Shown one piece after another: positions 8,254-17,299 of a stretch of DNA of 64,000 bases. Location: positions 4,526,001-4,590,000 of the forward strand of contig NZ_CAXUQC020000001.1 of assembly GCF_964253025.1 (NCBI RefSeq), in the 5' to 3' direction. Position 1 is the stretch's first letter, and every line of letters begins with the position of its first letter. The DNA comes from Rhizobacter sp964253025. Its GTDB lineage: Bacteria > Pseudomonadota > Gammaproteobacteria > Burkholderiales > Burkholderiaceae_C. The position numbers and the translations under genes are program-made. The notes below the pieces were generated by a model, which was given only the letters and a program-made list of their open reading frames with translations, did not search any database and was not told where the DNA came from.

Positions 8254-11200
8254 GGGAGTCTCCCTGGGCGGGCGCCTTCGGGGCGCCGTCATCGGATTCA
8301 TGGGCGTACATCTTTCGCTGGCGCTCGCTGCCCTTGAAGATGCGGCGCACCACCACGAAGAAGATCGGCACGAAGAACACGGCGAGCAAGGTGGCGGTCA
8401 TCATCCCGCCCATCACGCCGGTGCCGATCGCGCGCTGGCCGGCCGAGCCGGCGCCGCTGGCCAGCACCAGTGGCAGCACGCCCAGCATGAAGGCCAGCGA
8501 GGTCATGATGATCGGGCGGAAGCGCAGGTGGGCCGCCTCCAGCGTGGCCTCGACGAGCCCGCGTCCCTGCGCATGCAGGTCCTTGGCGAACTCGATGATC
8601 AGCACCGCGTTCTTGGCCGACAGGCCGATGATGGTGATCAAGCCCACCTTGAAGTACACGTCGTTCGACAGGCCACCGAGATTGCCCCCCAGCAGCACGC
8701 CCAGCACGCCGAGCGGCACCACCAGGATCACGGCCAGCGGGATCGACCAGCTCTCGTACAGCGCTGCCAGGCACAGGAACACCGCCAGCAGCGAGAAGCC
8801 GAAGAGGATGAAGGCCTGCGAGCCCGAGAGCTTCTCCTCCCGCGACTGGCCCGTCCACTCGAAGGCGAAGCCGGCCGGCAGTTGGCCCGCCAGGCGCTCC
8901 ATCTCGGCCATGGCGTCACCGCTGCTGTAGCCGCGGGCGGCCTCACCGGTGATGCGCATCGTCGGGTAGCCGTTGTAGCGGATGGTCTGCATCGGCCCCG
9001 TGACCCAGCGCGTCGTGGCGAAGGCCGACAGCGGCACGGGCTGGCCCTTGCTGTTCATCGCGTTGATGCGCAGCAGATCGTCCGGTTGCATCCGCGCCGG
9101 CGCATCCGCCTGCACCACCACCCGTTGCAGCCGACCGGCGTTCGGGAAGTCGTTGACGTAGGTCGAGCCGAGGGCGGTGGAGATGGCCGAGTTGATGGAC
9201 TCGAACGGCACGCCCAGGGCGCTGGCCTTGTCGCGGTCGATGTCGAGCTGCAGCTGCGGCGCGTCTTCCAGGCCGTCCGGGCGCATGCCGGTGAGCACCG
9301 GGCTCTTGGACGCCATGCCGAGCAGCTGGTTGCGCGCGGCGAGCAGGGCATCGTGCCCGTTGCCGCCGCGGTCCTGCAGGCGGAAGTTGAAACCCGAGCC
9401 GGTGCCCAGTTCGGGAATGGGTGGCGGACTCAGCGGGAAGATGAACGCGTCCTTGATGCCCATCAGTGCCCCGAAGGCCCGGCCGGCGACGCCCTGCGCC
9501 GAATGCTCGGCACCTTCGCGCTCATCCCAGTCCTTGAGGGTGACGAACGCCAGCGCGGCGTTCTGTCCGGTGCCGGCGAAGCTGAAGCCGAGCACGCTCA
9601 CCATGCTCTGCACTTCCGGTTGCTTGAGCATGTAGCCCTCGACCTGTTTCATCACGTCCAGCGTGCGGTTCTGCGTGGCGCCCGGCGGCAGTTGCACGTT
9701 CACCAGCATCGTGCCCTGGTCCTCGGCGGGCAGGAAGGAGGTCGGCATGCGCGCGATGAGCAGCACCACCACACCGATGATGGCGGCGTAGATGACGAGG
9801 TAGCGGGCGGCACGGCGCAGCAGCCGCGAGACCACGCGCTCGTAGCCCTTGGCCGTGCGCGAGAAGCCACGGTTGAACCAGCCGAAGAAGCCTTTCTTCT
9901 CATGGTGATGGCCGGCCTCGACGGGCTTGAGCAGCGTGGCGCAGAGTGCCGGCGTCAGCGACAGCGCCATGAAGGCCGAGAAGAGGATGGAGGTCACCAT
10001 CACCGCCGAGAACTGGCGGTAGATGTTGCCCACCGCGCCGCCGAAGAAGGCGAGCGGCACGAACACCGAGACCAGCACCACCGTCACGCCGATGATGGCG
10101 CCCGAGATCTGGCCCATGGCCTTGCGGGTGGCCGCCAGGGGCGAGAGCCCTTCCTCGCTCATGATGCGCTCGACGTTCTCCACCACCACGATGGCGTCGT
10201 CCACCACGATGCCGATCACCAGCACCATGCCGAACATGGTGAGCACGTTGATCGAGAAGCCGAGCGCCAGCAGCACCGCGAAGGTTCCCATCAAGGTGAT
10301 GGGCACCACCACCGTCGGAATGATGGTGTAGCGGAAGTTCTGCAGGAACAGGAACATCACGAGGAACACCAGCACCACGGCTTCGATGAGCGTCTCGACC
10401 ACCTGCGTGATGGAGATGTCGACGAAGCGCGAGCTGTCGTAGGGAATGGTGTACTTCACGCCCTGCGGGAAGTAGCGCTGCAGTTCGTCCATGCGGGTCC
10501 GCACCGCCTTGGCCGTGGCCATGGCGTTGCCCGTGGGGGCGAGCTGCACGCCGATGCCGGTCGACGGATTGCCGTTCAGCCGTGCCGAGGTGGCATAGCC
10601 CTGCGCGCCGAGCTCGACGCGGGCAACGTCCTTGATGCGCACGGTGGAGCCGTCCGGATTCGCGCGCACCACCACGTTGTTGAACTGTTCGACCGAGTTC
10701 AACTGCCCCTTGACCACCACGGTGGCGAAGATGGATTGACCGGGCACGTTGGGCAGGTCACCGATCGTGCCGGACGACACCTGGGCGTTCTGCGAGCGCA
10801 GTGCCGCCACCACGTCGGCCGATGACAGGTTGAAGCCGACCAGCCTGGCCGGGTCGATCCAGATGCGCATGGCGCGCTCGGTACCGAACAGCTGCGCCTG
10901 GCCGACGCCCGGAATGCGCTGGATTTCCGGCAGCACGTTGCGTGAAGCGTAGTCGCCGAGCGCGATCGGGTCGATGGCCGGGTTGTCCGAGGACAGGATG
11001 GCGAAGAGCAGGAAGTTGGCGCGCGACTTGTCCACGCGCACGCCCTGCTGCGTCACCGCTGCCGGCAGGCGCGGCGTCGCGCGGCCCAACCGGTTCTGCA
11101 CGTCCACCTGGGCGAGCTCGGGGCTGGTGCCCGGCTCGAAGCTGAGCGTGATCTGCCCGCTGCCGTCGGCCTGAGCCACCGACTCCATGTAGATGAGGCC

Positions 11201-11419
11201 GGGCGAGCCGTTCATCTCGCGCTCGATCACGCTGAGCACGGCATCTTCGAGCACCTGTGCGGAGGCGCCCGGGTAGGCGGTGGAGACGACGATGGACGGC
11301 GGGGCGACCGGCGGGTACTGCGCGATCGGAAGCTGCTTGATCGCCACGCCGCCCATCACGAGGATGAACAGGGCGATCACCCAGGCGAAGATGGGTCGGT
11401 CGATGAAGAACTTGGCCAT
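8246..11419 (-). CDS. RND multidrug efflux pump, HAE1 family (AcrB/MexB type)
   Basis: This 1057-residue inner-membrane proton antiporter drives drug export. It begins MAKFFIDRPIFAWVIALFI, the classic HAE1 start, and has twelve membrane segments with two large periplasmic loops. TM4 carries GIVVDDAIVVVEN with the Asp pair of the proton relay. Also visible are the porter-domain signature ISVLTMF-like segment (INVLTMFGMVLVIG) and the second-half GLSAKNAVLIIEFAKD. Full length for the family. It is the middle gene of adaptor-pump-channel, 12 bases after the adaptor stop, and is expected to be controlled by the divergent TetR repressor. Confidence 0.95.
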   Translation of the reverse strand: MAKFFIDRPIFAWVIALFILVMGGVAIKQLPIAQYPPVAPPSIVVSTAYPGASAQVLEDAVLSVIEREMNGSPGLIYMESVAQADGSGQITLSFEPGTSPELAQVDVQNRLGRATPRLPAAVTQQGVRVDKSRANFLLFAILSSDNPAIDPIALGDYASRNVLPEIQRIPGVGQAQLFGTERAMRIWIDPARLVGFNLSSADVVAALRSQNAQVSSGTIGDLPNVPGQSIFATVVVKGQLNSVEQFNNVVVRANPDGSTVRIKDVARVELGAQGYATSARLNGNPSTGIGVQLAPTGNAMATAKAVRTRMDELQRYFPQGVKYTIPYDSSRFVDISITQVVETLIEAVVLVFLVMFLFLQNFRYTIIPTVVVPITLMGTFAVLLALGFSINVLTMFGMVLVIGIVVDDAIVVVENVERIMSEEGLSPLAATRKAMGQISGAIIGVTVVLVSVFVPLAFFGGAVGNIYRQFSAVMVTSILFSAFMALSLTPALCATLLKPVEAGHHHEKKGFFGWFNRGFSRTAKGYERVVSRLLRRAARYLVIYAAIIGVVVLLIARMPTSFLPAEDQGTMLVNVQLPPGATQNRTLDVMKQVEGYMLKQPEVQSMVSVLGFSFAGTGQNAALAFVTLKDWDEREGAEHSAQGVAGRAFGALMGIKDAFIFPLSPPPIPELGTGSGFNFRLQDRGGNGHDALLAARNQLLGMASKSPVLTGMRPDGLEDAPQLQLDIDRDKASALGVPFESINSAISTALGSTYVNDFPNAGRLQRVVVQADAPARMQPDDLLRINAMNSKGQPVPLSAFATTRWVTGPMQTIRYNGYPTMRITGEAARGYSSGDAMAEMERLAGQLPAGFAFEWTGQSREEKLSGSQAFILFGFSLLAVFLCLAALYESWSIPLAVILVVPLGVLGVLLGGNLGGLSNDVYFKVGLITIIGLSAKNAVLIIEFAKDLHAQGRGLVEATLEAAHLRFRPIIMTSLAFMLGVLPLVLASGAGSAGQRAIGTGVMGGMMTATLLAVFFVPIFFVVVRRIFKGSERQRKMYAHESDDGAPKAPAQGDSHA

Positions 11420-11431
11420 GGTGCCGGATCC

Positions 11432-12721
11432 TTACTGCGCGGAGGCGGCAGACGCCGACGGCGCCGCGGACGCTGCAGATGCCGCGGGATTCGCGGCCGA
11501 GGCGGCACCGGCCGGGGCGCTTGCGCCCTTGCTCCAGGGCACGGGTTTCACGGGTGCGCCCGGCACCATCATCTTCTGGAAGCCCTCGACGATCACCTGC
11601 TCGCCCGGCTTCAGGCCGTCGAGCACGACCCAGTTGGTGCCCTGCGCGGACCCGATCTTGACCGGGCGCGGCTGCGGCTTGCCGTCGGCGCCGACCACCA
11701 GGACGCTGTCGCCCTGGGTCCCGCGGGTGACGGCCTGCTGGGGAATGAGGATCCCGTCCGGCAGTTCGGCCTGGGCAAGGCGCACGCGCACGTACTGGCC
11801 GGGCAGCAGCAGGCCGTCCGGATTGGGGACTTCAGCCCGCAGGGTGATCTGGCCGGAGGTGGCATCGACCGTCAGGTCGGAGAACAGCAGCTTGCCCTGG
11901 CGTGGCAGCTCGGTGCCATCGTCCAGCACCACGCGCACGGCGATGGCCCCGTCACCCGCGCTGCGCAGCTGGCCGGCCTGCAGGGCACGGCGCATGCGCA
12001 GCACCTCGGTGGTCGACTGGGTGAAGTTGACGTAGACGGTGTCGATCTGCTGGATCACGGCCAGCTGCGTGGCCTCGGCCGAACTGACCAGTGCACCCTC
12101 GGTGACAAGGGCCCGTCCGATGCGGCCGGAGATGGGTGCGCTCACGCGGGCATAGCCCACGTTGATGCGGGCCGTCTGCACGGCGGCGCGGGCGCTCGCC
12201 ACGTCGGCTTCCGCCTGGCGCTGTGCGGCGACGACGTTGATGTAGTCCTGCTTGCTCACGGCGTTCGCTTCGGCGAGCGGCTTGTAGCGCTCGGCCTGGG
12301 CGGTGGTCTGCGTGACGTTGGCCTGGGCCTTGGCGAGCGCGGCCTGGGCGCTGTCGAGCGAGGCCTGGTACGGCGCGGCATCGATCTGGAACAAGGCCTG
12401 GCCCGCCTTCACTTCGCTGCCCTCGCGGAACAGGCGCTTCTGCACCACGCCGTTGACGCGGGCGCGAACCTGCGCCACGCGAACCGGTTCCACCCGGCCG
12501 GGCAATTCAGTCTGCAGGGCAATGGTCTGCTCGCTCACGCGCACCACGCCGACCTCGGGCGGTGGCATGCCGCCTCCCGGTGGCGCGCCGCCCGGAGCCC
12601 CCTCCTTGGCGCCGCAGGCGGCCAGCAACAGGGTGGCCGCCACGGCGGCGGGCAGGGCGCCCCGGCGGGCGCCGATGGGAAGCACGAACGACGGAGCCAA
12701 GACGTTTTTCAACGCAGACAT
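11432..12721 (-). CDS. RND efflux periplasmic adaptor lipoprotein (AcrA/MexA type)
   Basis: This 429-residue membrane-fusion protein links pump and channel. ATG 12721 is chosen because GGAAGG lies before it and the signal peptide then has normal length; the frame opens upstream to 12799. The lipobox LLLAAC gives Cys36 as the lipid-anchored residue. A lipoyl/barrel-sandwich half (ELPGRVEPVRVAQVRARVNG), a coiled-coil hairpin rich in Ala/Gln and the returning half (VSAPISGRIGRALVTEGALV) are in the family order. It is the first gene of the operon. The tail is an Ala/Ser-rich low-complexity stretch. Confidence 0.93.
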   Translation of the reverse strand: MSALKNVLAPSFVLPIGARRGALPAAVAATLLLAACGAKEGAPGGAPPGGGMPPPEVGVVRVSEQTIALQTELPGRVEPVRVAQVRARVNGVVQKRLFREGSEVKAGQALFQIDAAPYQASLDSAQAALAKAQANVTQTTAQAERYKPLAEANAVSKQDYINVVAAQRQAEADVASARAAVQTARINVGYARVSAPISGRIGRALVTEGALVSSAEATQLAVIQQIDTVYVNFTQSTTEVLRMRRALQAGQLRSAGDGAIAVRVVLDDGTELPRQGKLLFSDLTVDATSGQITLRAEVPNPDGLLLPGQYVRVRLAQAELPDGILIPQQAVTRGTQGDSVLVVGADGKPQPRPVKIGSAQGTNWVVLDGLKPGEQVIVEGFQKMMVPGAPVKPVPWSKGASAPAGAASAANPAASAASAAPSASAASAQ

Positions 12722-12820
12722 GCGAGACCTTCCGGTGAGGCGCCGGAGCGCCGGAAAAAAGAGAAATAGACGGGAGCAGCGCGCGGAAAAGCCAGCCATG
12801 TCCCATGGAGTGAGCTAGTA

Positions 12821-12844
12821 TACATACATCGTTGAATGTATGTA
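12821..12844. promoter_or_regulatory. AcrR/TtgR-type operator palindrome
   Basis: A perfect inverted repeat, TACATACAT-N6-ATGTATGTA, lies between the divergent adaptor and TetR genes. From established knowledge, both 9-base arms match the 24-bp operator described for E. coli AcrR; only the 6-base spacer (CGTTGA here) differs. It lies 34 bases before the TetR start and about 100 bases before the adaptor start, so one bound repressor could control both directions. Confidence 0.85.
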
Positions 12845-12877
12845 TGAACCGCGCGTCAAGCGCCGCTGGACCGAGAA

Positions 12878-13513
12878 ATGGTACGTAGAACCAAGGAAGA
12901 AGCGCAGGAAACCCGCAACCGCATCCTGGATGCGGCCGAGCGCGTTTTCGTCGAACGCGGGGTCGCGCGCACCTCGCTGAACGAGATCGCGACCGCCGCC
13001 GGCGTCACCCGCGGCGCCATCTACTGGCACTTCCAGGACAAGGCGGACGTCTTCAACGCGATGATGATCCGGGTCACCTTGCCCTTCGAGGAGGCCACCC
13101 GCCACAGCGACGACCCGGACGGCGATCCCTTGGCCAACCTGCGGGAGATCTTCGCCATGGTGCTCGACAAGGCGATGAACGACCCCCAGGTCCGGCGCGT
13201 CTTCGAGATTGCCACTCACAAGGTCGAATACGTGGACGAACTGACGGCCGTGCGCGACCGGCACCTGTCGGTGCGCAACGAGTTCGAGGGGAATCTCGCA
13301 CGGGCGCTCGAGCTGGCCGCCGCCCGCGGACAGATCGTGCTGCGCATGCCGGCGGCCACGGTGGCCCTGGGCCTGCACGCCTTGTTCGACGGGCTGATCC
13401 AGAACTGGCTGCTGGACCCTGGGGCATTCGACCTCGTCAAGGTGGGCGGCCAACTGGTCAACGACTATCTCGATGGCCTGAAAGCCCGGGGCCGCCAAGA
13501 GGGCGGGCGCTGA
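12878..13513 (+). CDS. TetR-family repressor of the efflux operon (AcrR/TtgR type)
   Basis: This 211-residue protein has an N-terminal helix-turn-helix (RILDAAERVFVERGVARTS, then EIATAAGVTRGAIYWHFQDK), which is the AcrR/TtgR/MexZ-like version of the TetR domain. The C-terminal half is the ligand-binding domain with the AcrR-type segment around DELTAVRDRHLSV. It is divergent from the efflux operon with the AcrR-type palindrome between, so it very likely represses pump and self and is released by hydrophobic drugs. The effector is not deducible from sequence. Confidence 0.92.
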   Translation: MVRRTKEEAQETRNRILDAAERVFVERGVARTSLNEIATAAGVTRGAIYWHFQDKADVFNAMMIRVTLPFEEATRHSDDPDGDPLANLREIFAMVLDKAMNDPQVRRVFEIATHKVEYVDELTAVRDRHLSVRNEFEGNLARALELAAARGQIVLRMPAATVALGLHALFDGLIQNWLLDPGAFDLVKVGGQLVNDYLDGLKARGRQEGGR

Positions 13514-13530
13514 AGGGGCAGGCCGGGCGC

Positions 13531-14550
13531 TCAACCGCGGCGTGGCAGCCCGGGCGCGGCGAGCCAGTGCACGCTGAAGCGCTCTTCGTCGTCCATCCAG
13601 ACCGGGCCGGGCACGAAGCCGGCCTGCTCGGCCAGCTCACGGAACCCCTCCACCGTGTACTTGTGCGAGTTCTCGGTGTGGAGGCTCTCGCCCTGAGCGA
13701 ACTCGAAGGCCTGACCTGCCACATGAACCGTTTGCCGGCGCCGGCTGACGAGGTGCATCTCGACCCGCTGGCGCAGCGGGTCGTAGAACGCGTAGTGGTC
13801 GAAGGCCTCGACGTCGAAGTCCGCCCCCAGCTCCCGGTTGGCGCGTTGCAGCAGGTTGCGGTTGAAGGCGGCCGTCACGCCGGCGGCGTCGTTGTACGCG
13901 CGGTGCAGCACCGCCGGATCCTTGACCAGGTCGACCCCGACCAGCAGGCCACCCCCGGTCAGACACTGGGCGGCCTGGCGCAGGAAGCGCACGGCGGCCA
14001 CCGGGCCGAGGTTGCCGATCGACGACCCGGGAAAGAAGCCGACCCGTCGATCGCCGTGCGGCAGTGCCAGCGGCCGCGTGAAGTCGGCGGCGAGCGGCAG
14101 CACGTCGAGCCCGGGGTAGTCGGCACGCAGCTGGGCCGCGGACGCGTGCAGATGCTCGGCCGAAATGTCGAGCGGGATGAAGCGACCGCGCGCGCCCCAT
14201 GCGTCGAGCAGCAGCCGCACCTTGGTCACCGAGCCGGCCCCGAATTCGATCAGGTCGGCCCGCGGCGGGAAGAGCGCGGTCATCTCGGCCGCATGCGCGG
14301 TCAGCAGGCCGAACTCGGTGCGCGTCGGGTAGTACTCCGGCAGGTCGCAGATGCGGTCGAAGAGCTGCGAGCCGGTCGTGTCGTAGAAGAACTTTGGCGA
14401 GATGGATCGGGGACGTGCCGACAGCCCGGCCACCAGTTCACGTTCGAACTCGCCGGCCTCGGGCATGGGCGGCAGGCCGTGGGCCGCGTCGGTGAGGCTG
14501 CGGCGGTCGTGCGCCAGGGATTCGGGGCCTCGGGGCATCGTGGCGGTCAT
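13531..14550 (-). CDS. egtD: L-histidine N-alpha-methyltransferase (ergothioneine biosynthesis)
   Basis: This 339-residue enzyme makes hercynine by adding three methyl groups from SAM to the histidine amino group. The family signatures are plain: ISPKFFYDTTGSQLFDRI near the start, PEYYPTRTE, the SAM loop LIEFGAGSVTKVRLLLDA and FFPGSSIGNL. The C-terminus ends with SHKYTVEGF and DDEERFSVHWL. ATG 14550 is chosen because GAAAGG lies before it; an ATG at 14574 would overlap the egtB stop but has no ribosome site. It follows egtB directly, giving a two-gene operon. Confidence 0.93.
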   Translation of the reverse strand: MTATMPRGPESLAHDRRSLTDAAHGLPPMPEAGEFERELVAGLSARPRSISPKFFYDTTGSQLFDRICDLPEYYPTRTEFGLLTAHAAEMTALFPPRADLIEFGAGSVTKVRLLLDAWGARGRFIPLDISAEHLHASAAQLRADYPGLDVLPLAADFTRPLALPHGDRRVGFFPGSSIGNLGPVAAVRFLRQAAQCLTGGGLLVGVDLVKDPAVLHRAYNDAAGVTAAFNRNLLQRANRELGADFDVEAFDHYAFYDPLRQRVEMHLVSRRRQTVHVAGQAFEFAQGESLHTENSHKYTVEGFRELAEQAGFVPGPVWMDDEERFSVHWLAAPGLPRRG

Positions 14551-14570
14551 CGGGTGCCTTTCTCGAAGGG

Positions 14571-15803
14571 TCATGCGTCGCAGGCCAGGCGCAGCCCGGA
14601 GAACTGCCAGCGCGCGGGCGGCGGAAAGAAGTTGCGGTAGGTCGGCCGGACGTGGCCCGGCGGCGTCGCGCAGCTGCCGCCGCGCAGCACCATCTGACCC
14701 ACCATGAACTTGCCGTTGTATTCGGAGGCCGCGCCGGCGAAGGGCTTGAAGCCGGGGTAGGGGCCGTAGGCCGAGCGCGTCCATTCCCACACGGCGCCGA
14801 CGCTGCCGGCATCGATCAGGCCGCGCGCGAGGGCCGCCTCCCATTCGAACTCCGAGGGCAGCCGCGCGCCGGCCCACGCGGCATAGGCGGCGGCCTCGTA
14901 GAAGCTCAGGTGGCAGACCGGCTCGGCCGGGTCGACCGGCTGCTCACCGGCCAGGGTGAAGTGCCGTGGTTCCGGCCCTTCCTCGTGGGACCAGTAGGCG
15001 GGCGCCTGCCAGCCCTCGGCGCGGGCCAGGGCCCAGCCGTCGCTCAGCCACCACTGCGGGTCACGGTAGCCGCCGTCGCGGATGAAGGCCAGGTACTCGC
15101 CGCAGCTCACCGGGCGACTGGCGATGCGGTACGGCTGCAGCAGCACGTCATGGCGCGGGCCTTCGTTGTCGAAGGCAAAGCCGCCGCCGGCATGACCCAC
15201 CGACACCACGCCACCGTCGACGGGTGTCCAGGCCAGCGGCTGCGGCATGCGCTGCGGAGCCGGTGCCCCTGCCTCGCGATAGGCCGGGCAGAGCGGGTTG
15301 AGCGACAACAGGTGAAGGACGTCGGTGAGGAGCAGTTCCTGGTGCTGCTGCTCGTGGTGCAGGCCGAGCAGCAAGGCGTTGCGCGCGCGGTCGAGTACGG
15401 CGTCGGGCGCGGTGTCGATGAAGCGGCGCACCGCGTGGTCGACCGTCTCGCGGTAGTGCATCACTTCGGCGGCCGACGGCCGCGTCAGCATGCCGCGCGC
15501 GGGCCTCGGATGTCGCGGGCCCAGCGACTCGTAGTAGGAGTTGAAGATGAAGGCGTAGCGCGGATCGAGCCGGGTGTGCTCGGCGCCGAAGGCCTGGAGC
15601 ACCAGGGTCTCGAAGAACCAGGTCGTGTGCCCCAGGTGCCACTTCACGGGACTGGCGTCGGGCATCGATTGCACGCACTGGTCCTCGGCCGAGAGCGGAG
15701 CGGCCAGCGCGCAGGAGTGCGCCCGAACGGCCGCGAAGGCGGCACTCAGCTCGGCGCGCGTCGCGGGACGGGAAGGCTCATTGGCATAGGTCGGCGAGGG
15801 CAA
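14571..15803 (-). CDS. egtB: Ergothioneine sulfoxide synthase
   Basis: This 410-residue iron enzyme joins hercynine to a thiol donor with oxygen to make the sulfoxide precursor of ergothioneine. The N-terminal DinB-like half has the metal ligands: a His in KWHLGHTTWFFE (about residues 56-59) and HEQQH at 150-154. The C-terminal half is the formylglycine-generating-enzyme-like domain, ending with VLRGGSCATP, HVRPTYRNFFPP and FSGLRLA. Neither egtA nor egtC is present, so gamma-glutamylcysteine or cysteine could be the donor depending on subtype; this cannot be decided here. First gene of egtB-egtD. Confidence 0.93.
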   Translation of the reverse strand: MPSPTYANEPSRPATRAELSAAFAAVRAHSCALAAPLSAEDQCVQSMPDASPVKWHLGHTTWFFETLVLQAFGAEHTRLDPRYAFIFNSYYESLGPRHPRPARGMLTRPSAAEVMHYRETVDHAVRRFIDTAPDAVLDRARNALLLGLHHEQQHQELLLTDVLHLLSLNPLCPAYREAGAPAPQRMPQPLAWTPVDGGVVSVGHAGGGFAFDNEGPRHDVLLQPYRIASRPVSCGEYLAFIRDGGYRDPQWWLSDGWALARAEGWQAPAYWSHEEGPEPRHFTLAGEQPVDPAEPVCHLSFYEAAAYAAWAGARLPSEFEWEAALARGLIDAGSVGAVWEWTRSAYGPYPGFKPFAGAASEYNGKFMVGQMVLRGGSCATPPGHVRPTYRNFFPPPARWQFSGLRLACDA

Positions 15804-15975
15804 GGTCGGCGCTCCGGTCAGGGGATCCGGCTCGCAGGGCGCGTGCCGGAACGGATCACCTTAGCAGCCGACATCCCCGATCGCAACGACAAACGGGCGC
15901 GAGCCCGCCATCGCATCAACAATGGATGGTGTCCGATTGCAGCCCTCGCGGCTGCGTGCTACGCGCCAGAAGCTG

Positions 15976-17208
15976 TCAGTAGAGGACGCGACAACGGATG
16001 GTGTCGGGCACGGCGCACAAGGTGTCGAGTGCCGTCTTGCTGGTGTCGGTGTCGACGTCGATCACGACGTAGCCCACGGCCTCGTTGGTGCTCAGGTACT
16101 GGGCGGCGATGTTGATGCCGGCCGCCGACAACTGCTCGTTGACGCGCGCCAGCACCCCGGGCACGTTGCGGTGGATGTGCAGCAGGCGGCTGCGGCCACC
16201 GTGTTCGGGCAGCGCGACGTCGGGGAAGTTGACCGCCGAGGTGGTCGAGCCGTTGTTGCTGTAGCGGATGAGCTTGGCCGCCACCTCCCGCCCGATGTTC
16301 TCCTGCGCCTCCGCGGTGGAGCCACCGATGTGCGGCGTGAGGATGACGTTGTCGAAGCGCGTCAGCGGCGAGGTAAAGGTGGCGTCGTTGCCGGTGGGCT
16401 CCACGGGGAACACGTCGATCGCGGCGCCCAGCAGGTGCTTGCTTTCCAGCGCGGCGGTCAGCGCGTCGATGTCGACCACGGTGCCGCGGGAGGCATTGAT
16501 GAGGTGGCTGCCGGCCTTCATCCGGGCGATCTGCGCCGCACCGAACATGTTCTGCGTTTGCGGCGTCTCGGGCACGTGCAGGCTCACCACGTCGCTCGCC
16601 TGCAGCAAGGCGTCGAGCGAGGGCGCCTGGCGCGCGTTGCCGAGCGGCAGCTTGGCCTCGATGTCATAGAAGAGCACGTTCATGCCGACGTGCTCGGCCA
16701 GCACGCCGATCTGCGTGCCGATGTGGCCATAGCCGATGATGCCGAGCGTCTTGCCGCGCACTTCGTAGGAGTTGGCGGCGCTCTTGACCCAGCCGCCGCG
16801 GTGCAGGATGGCATTCTTCTCGGGAATGCCGCGCATCAGCAGGATGAGTTCGGCCAGCACCAGCTCGGCCACGCTGCGCGTGTTGGAGAAAGGCGCGTTG
16901 AAGACCGGGATGCCGCGCGCCATGGCGGCGCGCAGGTCCACCTGGTTGGTGCCGATGCAGAAGCAGCCGACGGCGGCGAGCTTCGGGGCCGCAGCGAACA
17001 CCTCCTCGGTGAGGAAGGTGCGCGAACGGATGCCGACGAAATGCGCATCGGCCAGCACGGCCTTCAATTCCTCGCCGGCCAGTGCCTTCGGCGAGGTGAC
17101 GATCTGCGAGTAGCCGTCGTGCTGCAGGGCCTCCACCGCGGAGGGGTGAATGCCCTCGAGCAGGACGAACTTGAGTTTCTCTTTCGGGACGGACAGTCGG
17201 GGGGTCAT
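15976..17208 (-). CDS. serA: D-3-phosphoglycerate dehydrogenase
   Basis: This 410-residue enzyme catalyses the first step of serine synthesis and is the same length as E. coli SerA. The NAD-binding motif is IIGYGHIGTQIG (about residues 157-168). The catalytic Arg is in NASRGTVVD and the catalytic His in LTPHIGGSTAEAQENIG. A C-terminal ACT domain (about 338-410) suggests serine feedback. The start ATG 17208 has GGAG ten bases upstream and gives the E. coli-like N-terminus VPKEKLKFVLLEGIH; the frame is open further upstream. It is a single-gene unit. Confidence 0.95.
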   Translation of the reverse strand: MTPRLSVPKEKLKFVLLEGIHPSAVEALQHDGYSQIVTSPKALAGEELKAVLADAHFVGIRSRTFLTEEVFAAAPKLAAVGCFCIGTNQVDLRAAMARGIPVFNAPFSNTRSVAELVLAELILLMRGIPEKNAILHRGGWVKSAANSYEVRGKTLGIIGYGHIGTQIGVLAEHVGMNVLFYDIEAKLPLGNARQAPSLDALLQASDVVSLHVPETPQTQNMFGAAQIARMKAGSHLINASRGTVVDIDALTAALESKHLLGAAIDVFPVEPTGNDATFTSPLTRFDNVILTPHIGGSTAEAQENIGREVAAKLIRYSNNGSTTSAVNFPDVALPEHGGRSRLLHIHRNVPGVLARVNEQLSAAGINIAAQYLSTNEAVGYVVIDVDTDTSKTALDTLCAVPDTIRCRVLY

Positions 17209-17299
17209 CGGCCAGGCTCCAGGGTGAGGACCGAGGTTAACCCGCCCGGGAAAACCCCGGCGCAAACCTGTCGGCTGGGCACCACGCGAGCCGGGTGCC

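Noticed and set aside
8252..10825. 857-codon open frame on the plus strand, opposite the RND pump
   Set aside because: It is a mirror of the GC-rich codon pattern of the pump gene; its His/Gln/Arg-rich composition has no domain, start or ribosome site. The same applies to the long plus-strand frames at 3164-5644 and 22809-24416.
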